From Cephalotrichum gorgonifer (Eukaryota > Ascomycota > Sordariomycetes > Microascales > Microascaceae), in the NCBI GenBank assembly GCA_900312665.1, contig ONZQ02000002.1, positions 677,746 through 741,745 on the forward strand: a DNA stretch of 64,000 nt, read 5' to 3'. Below are positions 26,545 to 37,483 of the stretch, in pieces. Below the pieces are notes generated by a model, which was not told the DNA's origin, searched no databases, and saw only the letters and a program-made list of their open reading frames with translations. Positions within the stretch are counted from its first letter, which is position 1; every line of letters begins with the position of its first letter. A program made the translations under genes and the position numbers.

Positions 26545-27528
26545 TGAAGGCGGTTAGGGGAGGGACAGAGAGGGAAAGGTGAGAGGGGCCAACGAAGGCT
26601 AGGAAGTGGGAGGAGCGGGATGGATGTGGGGTGCGACGCGATCTAATGAGATGTTCCGAATAAAGGTACGTTGGGGTCGTCGTCGGGGTGTATGGTCGCA
26701 GAAGGAGGCGAATGAGGAAATGTGTGGGGCGCCTAGGTTGATAGATTGAGGACAGCAAAGGATAAAGTGCGGGATCTCCAAGGCTTAGTCCGCAATAGTC
26801 GCCAAATATTAGCGTAGAAATATAAAGACGGAACGCTCCGTAGGCACCATTATTGCCCAATAAGCCACGACCGGGGTGGGTGTGCCACTCTCCCAAGGCT
26901 GCTGTTCGCTGTTGAAAATGGCGTCGTCCTTTTGTTCTGAGAGCGGAGGAAATAGAGAAACGTTATGGGTGCCTTGTGCAAATATTCCTTTCTCTATCTA
27001 CCAGTAGAGGGTAAGGAGTTTGCCGACAGCAAGAACGACTAACCTGTCATAATGGAAGTAGCATGTGACATTTCCCGAAGCTACTCAGCCAGAGGCCGTG
27101 GTGGGCCGTGACCCGTACTAGTCATGCACCAGACATACTGGTAGACTTGTGATTTTGAAATAAAAAGATTGAGAGTTTATAGAGATTCCCAAGACATGTT
27201 CTTGAGGGCTTCTGGACAGCGCTAGCCACGTCAAATACTTGTATTACAGGAGCGTAATTAAATGTGCTTCGGTCTCTTCCAGCTTACATCCAACCTAGGT
27301 AAGCAACGAGGGAGCTAGTTAGAGCACCACATCTACACAATTGCGCCTCGGCTAACCTGGCTTGCCTAGCTCCTTGGTCCCCACCACCAGCTTCATCTAC
27401 AGATTGAGCCCATTATATAATCTCACTTCTCCTAGACTCCCACGTACATATCTCACTCGTACAAGAGTGAATATAGACACCCTGACTGCTCCCCAACAAT
27501 CCCCAGGGAATCCACAGCCACATCGCCA
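26545..27528. promoter_or_regulatory. Divergent promoter region, PP2C/KPWE gene
   Basis: A 1-kb spacer between divergent starts. I see no extra gene; open frames on the minus strand here are low-complexity Pro/Ser sequence extending from the PP2C leader. Confidence 0.5.
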
Positions 27529-28536
27529 ATGGAGTCCTCCCCGCCTTCTGCCTCGGCAGCAGCCCCGCCAAATGATACTGGGGAGTCTGTGAGACAAGAA
27601 GACCTCTTCATGGCCTTCGACACATACCCCTGGATCAAGGACCCCAAATTCATGGTAAGCACTCACACACCTTAGGCATACTAACTACCTTCCAAGATGC
27701 AACGGCCCAACTACTGCGCTCCCACTTCATCTGGCAGGCACCCACGAGCTTACACCCCTCTTACAGACACTCATCAAAACCTCCCTCCAAAGGCAGACAC
27801 CAACCCCGGAAGCTACAATCCGCCACGCCCGGACAGCCTACTTCACTCGCGTCCTAGGCTTCCCCCTCTCCCCGCCCGCCTACGCTGCCTTCCTTGCCGC
27901 CCACCCCTCCCACGTCGCACCGGACGCCGCTCTCCTCGCCTCCGTCGTGGGCGGACCCTCCGCCCCCGCGTGGCAGTCCGCTGCCCCCAAGACGGAGCTC
28001 TACATAGATAGGGCGGCGGCGGGCGGTGGCGGTGGCGGTGGCCCCGCGTACCCCGAGCGGTTCGCAGAGCTGATCAGGTGTATCAAGGAGGGGAAGCCGG
28101 TCCCCGGTGTTAGGGAGATTCCCGATACGATCCTCCGAGACCCGGTAAGTTCCAACAACGGCACTCTTATCGAATCCGGCCATGACTTCCAAGTCGTTTT
28201 CTTTCCTGTTTTGCTTACGATTCACTCTAGTCTGCGAAACCCGTCGGTTCGCGCCCAGCGCCTAGGAAACCCTGGGAAAGGGACGATGTGAAGACGGAGA
28301 CTGCTACTGGGGCGGGCGTTACTCCCCCCTTGGACCAGGATTTCCCGCCTCTTGATACGACTGACTCGTCCGCACAGGAGCACAAAACCACTGCGGAGGG
28401 AACGGAGGAGCAGCTGACGACCAGTGGAGGGACGGAGGGGGAGTCAAAGCTAGAAAGTGAAGAGGGGACGACGGAGCCAGGAGCGGCAACAGATTCGCAG
28501 GGAGAACCAAGTGTGGAAACGCTGCGGTTGTCTTGA
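27529..28536 (+). CDS. KPWE-motif protein, Pex39-like peroxin candidate
   Basis: Three exons (27529-27654, 27767-28144, 28231-28536) encode 269 aa. After a disordered start comes FMAFDTYPWIKDPKFM (about 27-42), then TLIKTSLQRQ with a Tyr/Phe-Arg segment (TAYFTRVLGF), a Gly-rich loop, and PGVREIPDTIL (about 155-165). The KPWE tetrapeptide is at about 181-184 (RPAPRKPWERDD), followed by an acidic Thr/Glu-rich tail. The order 'PW..DP' segment, 'PGI.EIPD' segment and KPWE matches the fungal KPWE-domain family. As I recall, this family includes the recently described peroxin Pex39 (yeast Yjr012c, human C6orf226), which helps Pex7-dependent (PTS2) import. The role here is inferred from those motifs. 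The first intron is spliced across an internal TACTAAC/CCAAG site because that earlier acceptor would leave an intron of only 42 bp and no usable donor afterwards. Confidence 0.78.
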
Positions 28537-29148
28537 TTTTTTGAGAGCTTGGAGGCGGCCATGGCCAGATATACTTGCACGAGTACACGATGCATAATGA
28601 TATAACCGGGTTAGCGGCTCTGCCAGCACCCGGATTTGAAGCACGCCCCCCGTTGGCTGGGAGAGGTGAGAGGAACGGTGTCCTGCGCCATCCACAGCTC
28701 GAGACTGGAAGCAAACTGACGGTTTCAAACACGACCGGCTGAGACCGAGGGGCTTCATAACTCGCTAGCAAAGAGACACTGAACAAGGATATTCGTCTGG
28801 GGTAAAGTCCATGACAATATTTATCTGTGCATATTCTAAATCAATCTAGAATCGAGCCGAGAGCTAAATGCTATTGTCAGGTATGAACACTAGTGCTCTC
28901 ATCTACTTTAGTCAGGCAAACGAGTCTGTTCGGGAATTGCTTTTCCATATCCTGCCCCACTGGAAGCCGCCCATGCGTCCGTGAATTCACACGAGATAGG
29001 TTCCACCTCCCTTCCCTGCGAGGCCCGCGCTCGAGGGCCCCCTACCAGGGCCGACCTTCCTTGGCGGAATAACCCGTGATATTCACAGGTGCTCGGCTTG
29101 CTCTCTGTTTTGGGCTGTACCCGAATCCGGATCCAGGTGGTTGGAGCC
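28537..29148. other. Convergent 3' spacer, KPWE gene/TMA46
   Basis: The two 3' UTRs meet tail to tail here. Open frames on the minus strand are continuations or shadows of TMA46. No separate gene is seen. Confidence 0.5.
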
Positions 29149-30272
29149 TCAAGCCTCAGCCTTGGTGCCAGTCTCCTCGGCCGCGGTGTCAACCTCCTCA
29201 GCGGTGGTGCCAGCCTTCTCGGCAGTGGTGCCGGCCTGGAGCGCCTCCGTCTCTTTGCGAAGGTTCTCCAGGTTGAAATCGTCGTCGTCTTCCGACTCAT
29301 CCTCATCCAAGCCCCACTTGCCGCTCTCGAACATAGCCCTACCCGTAGCCTCCTTGGCCTTGAGGAGTTGGTCCTCCGCCGCCTTCTTATCCATGCGCTC
29401 CTTCTTCCACTTCGCGAATGTCTCGGGCGTAACGGGGGTGAGATTCCCCGAGAGTTTGTGCCGCTCGGACTCCAGGAACTCTTCGAGCGTTAGAGTTTTG
29501 AGAGGAGACTTGTCCAAGAGCGCCTTCTCGGCCGCCCGTTGTTCCTTCGTCTTTAGCACAAACCTAGAGAGCCTGTTAGATAACTGTCGTCATATCCGCC
29601 TCCCAAGGGGGTGGGGTAGGGTGGGGGGTTGGCTCACCCTGGTGGTAGAGCGTGCCTGTACATGCACTTGTCGTGCCCATTAGGGCAGGTCCAGAACCAG
29701 CCGTACTTTCCCTCCTCGATAGCAGTGATGAAGTACTTGCAGACCTTGTCTGTTGTCGTCCGCTGGTTTCCCTGTTTCGACAGAACGGCGGACCGCAGCT
29801 TCTCCTCGTCCCAGTCCGCAGATGTCTCCGCCCTCTTCCTCTCTTCCTCTTCAGTTCTCGTATCCTGGTACAAGCTCCTCTTCTCCGTTTTGCGATCCAG
29901 TTCAAGGTCGTGGGCGAACTTGCACTTCTTTCCCTTCTCGCAGTTCCCCTTCTTGAAGAATATGCATAGCACGGTCTTGGGGTCCACACCGAAGGGGACC
30001 TTCTGTATCTGTGCCGGCCTGTTCATAAGTTCTAGGGCCTCCTTCTTCGCCTCCTCCGCCGCCTTCTTTTCCCTCTCCCTGGCCGCCTTCTCGGCCTGTT
30101 TCCTCTTCTCCTCGGGGGTGCCGCCCGCCTTGAGGGAAGACGTCATTTGATGAATCTGTTTCTGGGCGGCCGATCCCTTCTTGTTCTTCATGCCGAAGGT
30201 GCGGTCCTCGACGATCTTGGCCGCCGAGGGCTTCTTGCCCCCACCTTGGTTCTTGTCCTTCTTGGGAGGCAT
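29149..30272 (-). CDS. TMA46: CCCH zinc-finger translation factor Tma46 (DFRP1-like)
   Basis: Homologue of yeast Tma46 and animal ZC3H15/DFRP1, a ribosome-associated CCCH protein that binds and stabilises the DRG-type GTPase Rbg1 (family knowledge). Two exons (30272-29638, 29563-29149) encode 349 aa, matching the family length of about 345. The N-terminus MPPKKDKNQGGGKKPSAAKI is the conserved basic start. Then follow a Lys/Glu/Ala helix; the first zinc finger (VLCIFFKKGNCEKGKKCKFAH); a second Cys/His cluster (CKYFITAIEEGKYGWFWTCP to CMYRH); and the DFRP domain (ALPPGFVLKTKEQRAAEK, LTLEEFLESERHKL, TPVTPETFAKWKKER). The acidic tail contains DESEDDDDFN. The tail ends in Glu/Thr/Ala-rich imperfect repeats (TTAEKAGTTAEEVDTAAEE). 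The intron (29564-29637) has a CTAAC branch. Divergent from OST4. Confidence 0.95.
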
Positions 30273-30947
30273 TGTGGCGAATGTCGTCGGCGGTCGGTTG
30301 GTCGGAAGGGATTCGGCTGCGCGTCTTCGCTGATATTTCGTCCTCGCTTGAAACGGCGAGTTTCGAGCACAAGGGGTGTATATGAAGGTCGAGGACCACC
30401 TCGTGAAGTTGACGAGAATATAGTTGATGATGAATTTCTGCGTTACACACCCGCCAGTGTAAGGCCTGGTTGGTTTGGCGGGGCTAAAGAGTGAGGTCAG
30501 AGGCGGGGGGTCACGTGTACGTGTTAATAACTCATGCGCACTGTTTGGTTAAGACTGGAAATGTCAATAAAGCTGTTGCCAGGTGGCAACCACTGTCAAA
30601 TGTGGCGCCTTTTGGGTGGGCTTACGGACTGTATTACCACCATACCGCAGCAAGCTGTCCATTTGAAGCTCCAGCGCGAGACCAAGTACTTGACACGAAG
30701 ACCCAGAACAAGCACGAAGCCCCAGCCGGACCACACTCACAGATCGCATTGGATCATCCCTAGACATACTTGTCTAACGATAAAGGAGCAAGGTAAGCCC
30801 CATACTCGTGGAATTGCGCTCGAATTTCCGAGTGCTAACCACCCGGAAGCAGTCCCAACGCCTAGCGCCAGATCACATCTATTCCACCATCTCCGACCCG
30901 AACCTGGCGAATCCCACGATACGCTCCTTCATATCAACACCGGCACG
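30273..30947. promoter_or_regulatory. Divergent promoter region, TMA46/OST4
   Basis: This spacer contains both promoters. The right-hand 150 bases are OST4 leader, including a probable 5' UTR intron (listed separately). Confidence 0.5.
30793..30852 (+). other. Probable 5' UTR intron of OST4
   Basis: GTAAGC donor at 30793, GCTAACC branch and GCAG acceptor ending at 30852 define a 60-bp intron 95 bases before the OST4 ATG. It fits the intron style of the neighbours but alters no protein. Confidence 0.55.
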
Positions 30948-31115
30948 ATGATTTCCGATTCCGACCTGTACAGCATCGCCATTTTCCTCGGCTGCGCCTC
31001 CGCTCTCCTCATCGTCGTATACCACTTCATAGAGGTCAATGGACCCAAGACTCTGAGTGGGAAGGCGGCTGCGCTGCAAGGCCAGTCGATCAAGTCGCAG
31101 CGGGCGTCGCAATGA
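30948..31115 (+). CDS. OST4: Oligosaccharyltransferase subunit Ost4
   Basis: A 55-aa single-exon protein beginning MISDSDLYSIAIFLG, the start signature of the Ost4 mini-subunit of the ER oligosaccharyltransferase, which helps bring Ost3/Ost6 into the N-glycosylation complex (family knowledge). It has one membrane segment (about residues 8-28, LYSIAIFLGCASALLIVVYHF) and a short polar tail. Yeast Ost4 is 36 aa; filamentous fungal proteins carry a longer tail like this one. An open frame extends upstream in phase, but the MISD start is the family start and the upstream part reads as leader interrupted by a UTR intron. Confidence 0.93.
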   Translation: MISDSDLYSIAIFLGCASALLIVVYHFIEVNGPKTLSGKAAALQGQSIKSQRASQ

Positions 31116-32266
31116 GGAGGGACGACATATGGGACAATATATAGGGTTGCAAGGCGTTACGGGCTGTGTACATAGCTTCACTTTTTAAAACGATGGGACA
31201 TTCGACTTCATAACTAGAATTCCTCGCTACGTGCTGCAGGCTGGGTTCCCCTGTGGTCTGACGACAAGGCGACGCCCTATTTTCGCTGTGTGCCTTGCAT
31301 GTACTTTTACTACCGGCTCTGGCGCATCCCGTCGTTGGAGGCCTGGCCTGGTCCTTGGGTTGTGGCTGATGTTTTGGACTTGTACGTCGGCGCGAATGAT
31401 GGATGACATGGTGGGCTGTCCCGTGCCAAACCGTCAAATAAACATAATATAGGATAATGGCCTGGCCAGGAAGGGTCTATTGAGGAATGCCAGCCATGGT
31501 CTCGTGTACATGCCCAGGTACGACGGCGAGCAAATCCAGCATGGGAATTTGGTGGCCTCTTCCAGTCGCAAGATACGAGTACATGTCTATCAAGATCAGG
31601 CGCGAAACTGGGTTATGTAATAATGCGTATGTGACTCCTCGTCGATGTTATGCAGGTCACTGGGTACGTCGCACAATGCTATTGGTTCTCAGCCTCAGCT
31701 TGGTTCAATGTGGGTAATTATGCAAGACGCGGTCCGCCACGCCTGCCTACCAAACAAGCCCAGCGCCAGCACAGCCGAGTTCTTCTTGCCCCTGTTCGCG
31801 CTCCCTTCTTCGCCTCCCTTCTCCCTCCCATCACCTCCACCACCCATCAGCCCACATACCAAACTGTCGGGCGACCCAACCCTTTCACCATATCTTCATC
31901 GTACTCAACCACTCCAGTCCTACCGTCTTCTACTCCATTTTCGGATCTCTTCAGGTACTCTGAATTCGACTCGAAAATCTAGCGCGGCCCGTCGCATTCT
32001 TTCACGTTCGATTCCCTTTCAACTAAACGACCATTCCATTCACTGTCACCAACTCGACAAAGCAATCGCTGTTCTCTCATTCAAAGACCCCGAGCGCTTA
32101 AACAACAAAGTACTCTTCAAAAACCAAACCCTCCGCCTTCGCCTAGACCCCATTCCACTAGCTGTTTGACACAGCTTCCAGTTGCTCGTACCGCGCAATT
32201 TTTCATCAAACAAAACATACACTCTTCTTTTCTACCATTTTAATACTCGAATAATCCATCAGCAAA
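31116..32266. other. OST4 3' region and YRA1 promoter
   Basis: The first few hundred bases should be OST4 3' UTR. From about 31780 to 32266 the DNA is C/T- and then A-rich, typical of a highly expressed fungal gene leader. No other gene is supported. Confidence 0.5.
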
Positions 32267-34067
32267 ATGTCCGGCAAGCTCGACAAGAGTCTCGATGAGA
32301 TCCTCTCTAGCACCCGCCAGCGTGGCGGCCAGCGCCGATCTCAGCGGCGCGCGACTGGACGGCCAGCGACAACCGCGCCTGTCGGAGGCGTCCACAAGGC
32401 GTCCAAGCCTGCCCGTGCCGGCGCTGCTAAGGCTACTGGTGCAAGGGCAGCTGCTCCCTCTGGCGAGAGCAAAGTCATAGTGAGCAATCTGGTAGGTTTA
32501 CCTCGATATCCGACAGAGTTGCTAGTCCGAATAGGTACAGGTGTGCTAACTTCTGTACAGCCCAAAGACGTCTCGGAGCAGCAGATCAAGGTATGTTTCC
32601 GATGAGCGACTCCTCGCCGTCGGACTTTGTTCGACCTGTTGTTTCCCAAATTGCTCCTTTATCCTATCGACGGCTGGCAAACCACTCGAACTGTGGTCTG
32701 CTCGGGGGCCGCCTAGTCGCACATATTCTCCTTCCCTCGCATCATTTCGATTGCATGAAATACTGCTCGAAGAACGGCGGGAAGTGGAGACGCTCAGCGT
32801 CCCTGCCACTGCGTTGAACCTCCATAAGATGAGTCGGGTTGCCTGGTCAGCATACCTGTTGGAGAGATATTCCGCGAATGACTGGCACGAGATCAAAATG
32901 GCGCAAGGCATGCCAAGGCCCCCTATGAGCACGTTTCCCGGATCGTTACGCGTGGTCGAGTTAGCGAGGTACGAGACGAGACGATACGATGCTGCAACGG
33001 CAAGCAGAGCAGTGAGCACCTTTGGTATTTGGCACGGTAACAGTGCCATGTATTGGGATTGTATCGCCTCGATGAGGCGGAAGATGGAATTCGGTGGAGG
33101 CGACCGGGGTGATCCAATGCCTGGCGGGGCCGGGCATGGTGGTTCACCCTACCTTTCGATCCTGTTGAGACGATCTGGTGGTCTCAAAACGAGCCATGGT
33201 ACCATCCATTCGGCTGAGAAATCGGCGTGGAGCTCCAGCTCTGTGACGGGATTCACCTAGTTTTGGCGGACGATTTTGACGGCTCTAGTGCGCTCACTGC
33301 CTGCTTGCTCACGGCGACGATTCCTCGCGTAGGATATTGGAATGTCGACACGGTTCCTTCGAGCCTCGATGGTGTATTATCGGATTTGGTTATACACGCC
33401 TAAACACTTTCGATTCACTAACATCAACTTTCTCCCCACTTAGGAATACTTTGTCCAGTCTGTTGGTGGTATCAAGAAGGTGGAACTGTCCTACGGCCCG
33501 AACTCGCAGAGCCGTGGTATCGCGAACATCACTTTCTTCAAGCCCGATGGCGCTAGTCTCGCCTTCCAGAAGTTGAATGGTCTGCTCGTTGACAACCGCC
33601 CAATCAAGGTGAGTTCACCGCCGTGATCCATACGATTAGCTGCTATGAGGTGAATGCTAACTAGCGTCTTAGATCGAAATTGTCGTCGGTGCCGCTCAGG
33701 CTGCCAGTGTCATCCCTCAACCCAAGACCCTCGCTGAGCGAGCCACGCAGCCCAAGTCCCAGCCCAGGTCTGCGGCTTCGGACAAGCACGGTGCCGCAGC
33801 CAAGAAGGCTGGCCAGGCCGGTACCCGAGGGCGGGGAGGCAAGCGCCGTGGAGCGAACCGCAGCTCGCGCCCGGCGAAGAAGACTGCCGAGGAGCTTGAT
33901 TCGGAGATGGCGGACTACTTCGATGGTGGTGCTGGCGGTAACGAGGGTGCTGCCCAGGCCGCTGCTCCCGCTACCGCCGATGCGGCGATGGAGGAGGACA
34001 TCTCGGTACGTTATGACAGCCACGTCTCTGCATGGGGAGGGGAAATTGACTAATTGTGTTGCAGTAA
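32267..34067 (+). CDS. YRA1: mRNA export adaptor Yra1/Aly/REF
   Basis: RRM protein of the Yra1/Aly/REF family (S. pombe Mlo3), the TREX adaptor that hands mRNA to the Mex67 export receptor (family knowledge). Exons: 32267-32491, 32561-32590 (30 nt), 33444-33608, 33673-34005 and 34065-34067, the last holding only the stop codon; 251 aa. The N-box is MSGKLDKSLDEILSS. A basic RGG-like linker (TRQRGGQRRSQRR) follows, then the RRM: KVIVSNLPKDVSEQQI, EYFVQSVGGIKKVELSYGP, SRGIANITFFKPDGASLA and DNRPIKIEIVVGA. A second Arg/Gly/Lys-rich region (GTRGRGGKRRGANRSSR) and a C-terminal helix (KTAEELDSEMADYFDG) complete the family layout. The third intron-exon join sits inside RRM helix 1 and follows an 853-bp intron, far larger than any other in the window. 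Retaining it gives a stop after KVCFR. An AATAAA lies 250 bases downstream. Confidence 0.95.
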
Positions 34068-34316
34068 TCTCGCTTTCATTTCGCGGGAATCCCGTCTGGG
34101 AAGTCTTGCGCCCTTCCAATTGAACCCCGGTCTAGTCTGGAGTGCCTTCGTTTCATCATATGAATTTCGCGCAAGGGAGAGGACGGATTGGAAGATCAGG
34201 GTATTATTGTACTTTGTTTTAGGGGCGATGGGAGACGGGAGGGGAAGACCGAGGGGGTGTGCGCTCTTTTTTTCCTTCTTTTTTTCGTACTTCAGAATGC
34301 CAGCACCTAAACCCAC

Positions 34317-34322
34317 AATAAA
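34317..34322 (+). terminator. Probable YRA1 polyadenylation signal
   Basis: AATAAA located about 250 bases after the YRA1 stop, after a T-rich stretch. Confidence 0.45.
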
Positions 34323-34567
34323 ACACTAGAAGATGCCTCGCGAGCCGTGTCTGTTTTGTTGATGTGTTGTGAACCTGTTGACCAGTTGTCAGAGCGCATA
34401 TGGATAGGAATGGAATCTACCCGTCTGTGACTCGGTGTCTATGATGTTGGGCACTACATGTACCCTATCTCTCGCGCAAAGAAGACGGGACCACGGTAGC
34501 CTGTACAAGTAAGCACATCCATGACTACATAGAGTACGTACGTCCCGAGCCTCGTGATATACATGTA

Positions 34568-34592
34568 ACACACACACACACACACACACACA
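34568..34592. repeat. CA dinucleotide microsatellite
   Basis: About twelve uninterrupted AC units. Confidence 0.9.
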
Positions 34593-35068
34593 GGGATAGA
34601 GCAGAGAAGATGAGGGAGGCTTCAAGACCCCTTTGCTCCTGGGGACCTCAAAATTCACATCACATAGGACAAGTGCCATCAGTCGTCTTCCGCTGAAAAA
34701 AAAAATTGGACCTTGCTACAATTCAAGTCCCTCTTCGATTGTCCCACCATCCTCCCCGTCATTCCTCATTCCTCATCCTCCACTCCCTACCCGTGACCGG
34801 TTTCTGTTTCCCCTTCCCTTCCTCCTCTCCTGTGTGGAAGGCAGGAGAAACAAAAAGTAGAAAAGCCCCCGCTTGTAAAAACTGCAATGGTCACCGCACC
34901 TTAATACCCACCTCCGCAGAACAAAGGCGAGAGAGGGGAAAAAAAATACACAGACATAGAGAGAGAGAGAAACAGGGAACGCGGAGACTCCGTTTGAGAA
35001 AGGAGGTGCGAAGAATCGAAGGCGAAACATTTTCTTTGTAAATTTTCGCTCATTCGAGACGAGACCCC

Positions 35069-36300
35069 TTACGAGCTCTTCGCGGGGGCGGCCTTGGCCT
35101 CCTCCTTGGCCTCCTCCTCCTCACCCTCGAGGGCGGGCATGTCGTCGTCCTCCTCCTCGTCATCGTCGTCGCCGCCCGCGCCGGGGAAGCCACCAGCGCC
35201 GCCGAGCTTGGAGAAGTCAAGGTTGCCGAAGTCTGCACCTGGGAGACGGCGGGTTAGCTTATTACTGCGCCCTCGCCAGGTTCCACGTAGTAGTTGACGC
35301 GGTGGATGGGTAAGGGGGGAGTGTCGGTGTAGACATAGATGTCGCGGATGAAATGAAGGGGATTGTTTTACATACCTCCCATTCCGCCTAGGCCTTCCAT
35401 TCCGGGCATGCCACCCATTCCTTCCATTCCACCGGGCATGCCGCCTAATTAAGTTAGCCTTCGAACGGGCATGAAGATCGTGACGTTTTGGAGAACAAGG
35501 AGGNNNNNNNNNNNNNNNNNNNNNNNNNNNNNNNNNNNNNNNNNNNNNNNNNNNNNNNNNNNNNNNNNNNNNNNNNNNNNNNNNNNNNNNNNNNNNNNNN
35601 NNNNNNNNNNNNNNNNNNNNNNNNNNNNNNNNNNNNNNNNNNNNNNNNNNNNNNNNNNNNNNNNNNNNNNNNNNNNNNNNNNNNNNNNNATACTAACCAA
35701 ACTTGGAGAAGTCCTCATCAGCGGCCTCGTCCTGCTCGTCCTCATCCACCACCTGTCGAAGTCGGTCTTGAGGTAGTGCGCCTTGAGCTTCTCCTTGGTG
35801 AGGCGGGGCCAGTACTCCTCGGCCAGTTCCTTCTTCTGGAGCTTGAGCTCGATCTGCTTCCCGGTGTGCAGGGTCTTGGTCTTCTCGGGGTCGATGACGC
35901 CGTACAGCTCGAGGAAGAGCTTGTAGTCGCGCTTGAGGGTGGTGGAGGTGCCGCTGAAGGAGATGGACTGGTCCTTGACGTCGAGCTTGAGGGAGTCGGC
36001 GGGAACGTCGGGGACGACGATGGTTAGGTAGATGTAGTTCCTCTCGGGGTCGCTATCAGAGGAGCGCTGGGCCCAAGAAACTGTGGGGAGGGGGGAGGAG
36101 TCAGTCCTGAGTCTTGAGTCTTGATTTTCCTACCTCCTGTTCTCTGCCCGCATTGGAGTTCGTGACTTCCGCAGGAGGAAGGCCGGAGGGCGGGAGGGGA
36201 GACGCAAGAGCTGGGATTGGCGTCGCCATCTTGGACAAGTGCCTGGCCATGTTCGGAATTGGGATAACATACCTGCGGGGGTGTATGTGGTGTCGGACAT
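35069..36300 (-). CDS. SBA1: Hsp90 co-chaperone p23/Sba1 (apparent 1-nt frameshift)
   Basis: p23/Sba1 (Wos2) co-chaperone, which binds and stabilises ATP-bound Hsp90 (family knowledge). Minus-strand exons: 36300-36273, 36080-35698, 35444-35376 and 35238-35069. The CS domain is clear (VSWAQRSSDSDPERNYIYLT, LKRDYKLFLELYGVIDPEKT), ending in the family motif EYWPRLTKEKLKAHYLKTDF, followed by an acidic segment and a GGM-rich tail (GGMPGGMEGMGGM), with an Asp/Glu-rich C-terminus. As printed, the frame breaks at about 35746-35752: the expected DRWVDEDEQDE reads DRWWMR because one base is missing in a G run. Adding one base makes the phases of every later exon agree (217 codons including stop). A 186-base N gap lies inside the following intron. 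The defect is probably an assembly error, but a true lesion cannot be excluded. Confidence 0.9.
35504..35689. other. Assembly gap (N run)
   Basis: 186 unknown bases, lying within an inferred intron of the p23 gene: a GTTAGT donor sits just outside one edge, and a CTAAC branch plus TAG acceptor lie on the other side. Confidence 0.98.
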
Positions 36301-37483
36301 GGTGGCGGTTGAGATGGATTGATGGTTGATGGGAAGGGAGGGTGGTTTGGTTGCTTCGAAGGGAGCTCGGTGAGGAGGGGCGAGCTTAGTTGTATACGGA
36401 GGACACTAAGTGTTGCAGGTGAAAAGGTGTGGCGGGGTAGATTGCTTCAGGTGAAAAACAGATGTGGTTAGTTTGGCGATGAGATGGAAATGGATTGAGG
36501 CGTTGTCTGTTTAGAATGGGGGAACTATGTATGAGGGCGGGAGTTTGCTTACCAGTGCTTGGTTCCTTGGGTGAATTTAAAAAAGCTCCGTTTCTTCCTT
36601 CGACAGGGGAAGCTTTTGAATGCTTGGGTCCTAGTTGCCGGCGAGGATCACCAGAAATCCGTAGAAGGCCTGAGAAGCTCACAGATGGGACAGGGCTGAG
36701 ACGGTGTAGAGGTCACTTGGTCTAAAAACCCGATAGTAAAGTACCGGCTAGCTAGCATACTTAAAGGGCTTGGCCAATGTACCTCTTTACCATTAAGATG
36801 CCTAGCGCCACACTACGATACTTACCTGCTGGTCCATTGAAGCTTGAGCACTTGGGACCTTGCCCAGTAACCCTTTTACGCGCCTGCTGCGGGCAAACAA
36901 GGTCGCCCGCGATTCTATCTTACAAACGTCATTGACCCACCGTCCAACCTGAATGGCGACAGACTGAGGTTTCTCATACATCCATTTGACTTTTCAATGG
37001 CAGCCTAGCAGCAGCTAAGCCGCACTGTCCAGAGTTGGTTGCCTGTCTGGGGACGGGCCTCGCCCTTTCCAGTAAGTAATGTGCCGAGGATTTGCCACCG
37101 CCCCCCGTGCTCCTGGCCCGCCCTGCACGACGTAACCAATTGCTTGGCGCCTCAGAGCGCCCGTTTTGGGCCGAACTGATTCCTTGGTCAGACCGGCGAC
37201 CCCGATCAGAGCCTTCCTCCATGCTGCATGTCCATATCGAATGACAAGGCTCTCGAACAAAAATTCCACTTTCCTGGAGCATCCCTCTCTTCTCTGTCTA
37301 CCCTGACGGGTTCATTGCGCTGCCTTCGATACCGAAATATCGACTCCCGCGTCATCCACTTGGCGAGATAACGAGACTGCCTCCTCCCCCCCACCACCAA
37401 TCCACCCAGCACCACACTACTCAGAACCCGGTACCCGGTACCCGGAACCCGGAACCAGGCATAGCAGCGACTTATAGCCCATC
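36301..37483. promoter_or_regulatory. Divergent promoter region, p23/VPS24
   Basis: A 1.2-kb spacer between divergent starts. A GGTACCC/GGAACCC-type short direct repeat lies just before the VPS24 ATG (about 37428-37456). No extra gene is seen. Confidence 0.5.

Larger units (their letters stand above)
34068..35068. other. Convergent spacer, YRA1/p23
   Basis: Holds both 3' UTRs, a poly-A signal, a CA microsatellite and A-rich tracts near 34930-34980. No gene is supported. Confidence 0.5.

Noticed and set aside
27655..27696. 42-bp intron in the KPWE gene ending after a perfect TACTAAC
   Set aside because: It would leave a following exon in the wrong frame with no GT donor before the next conserved segment; the 112-bp intron keeps the family sequence.
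28908..29306. 132-codon frame antisense to or overlapping the TMA46 tail
   Set aside because: Arg/Pro-rich shadow of the repetitive TMA46 C-terminal codons.
32546..33260. Open frames of 167-169 codons on both strands within the large YRA1 intron
   Set aside because: They overlap the intron and each other, with no motif; probably chance, not a nested gene.
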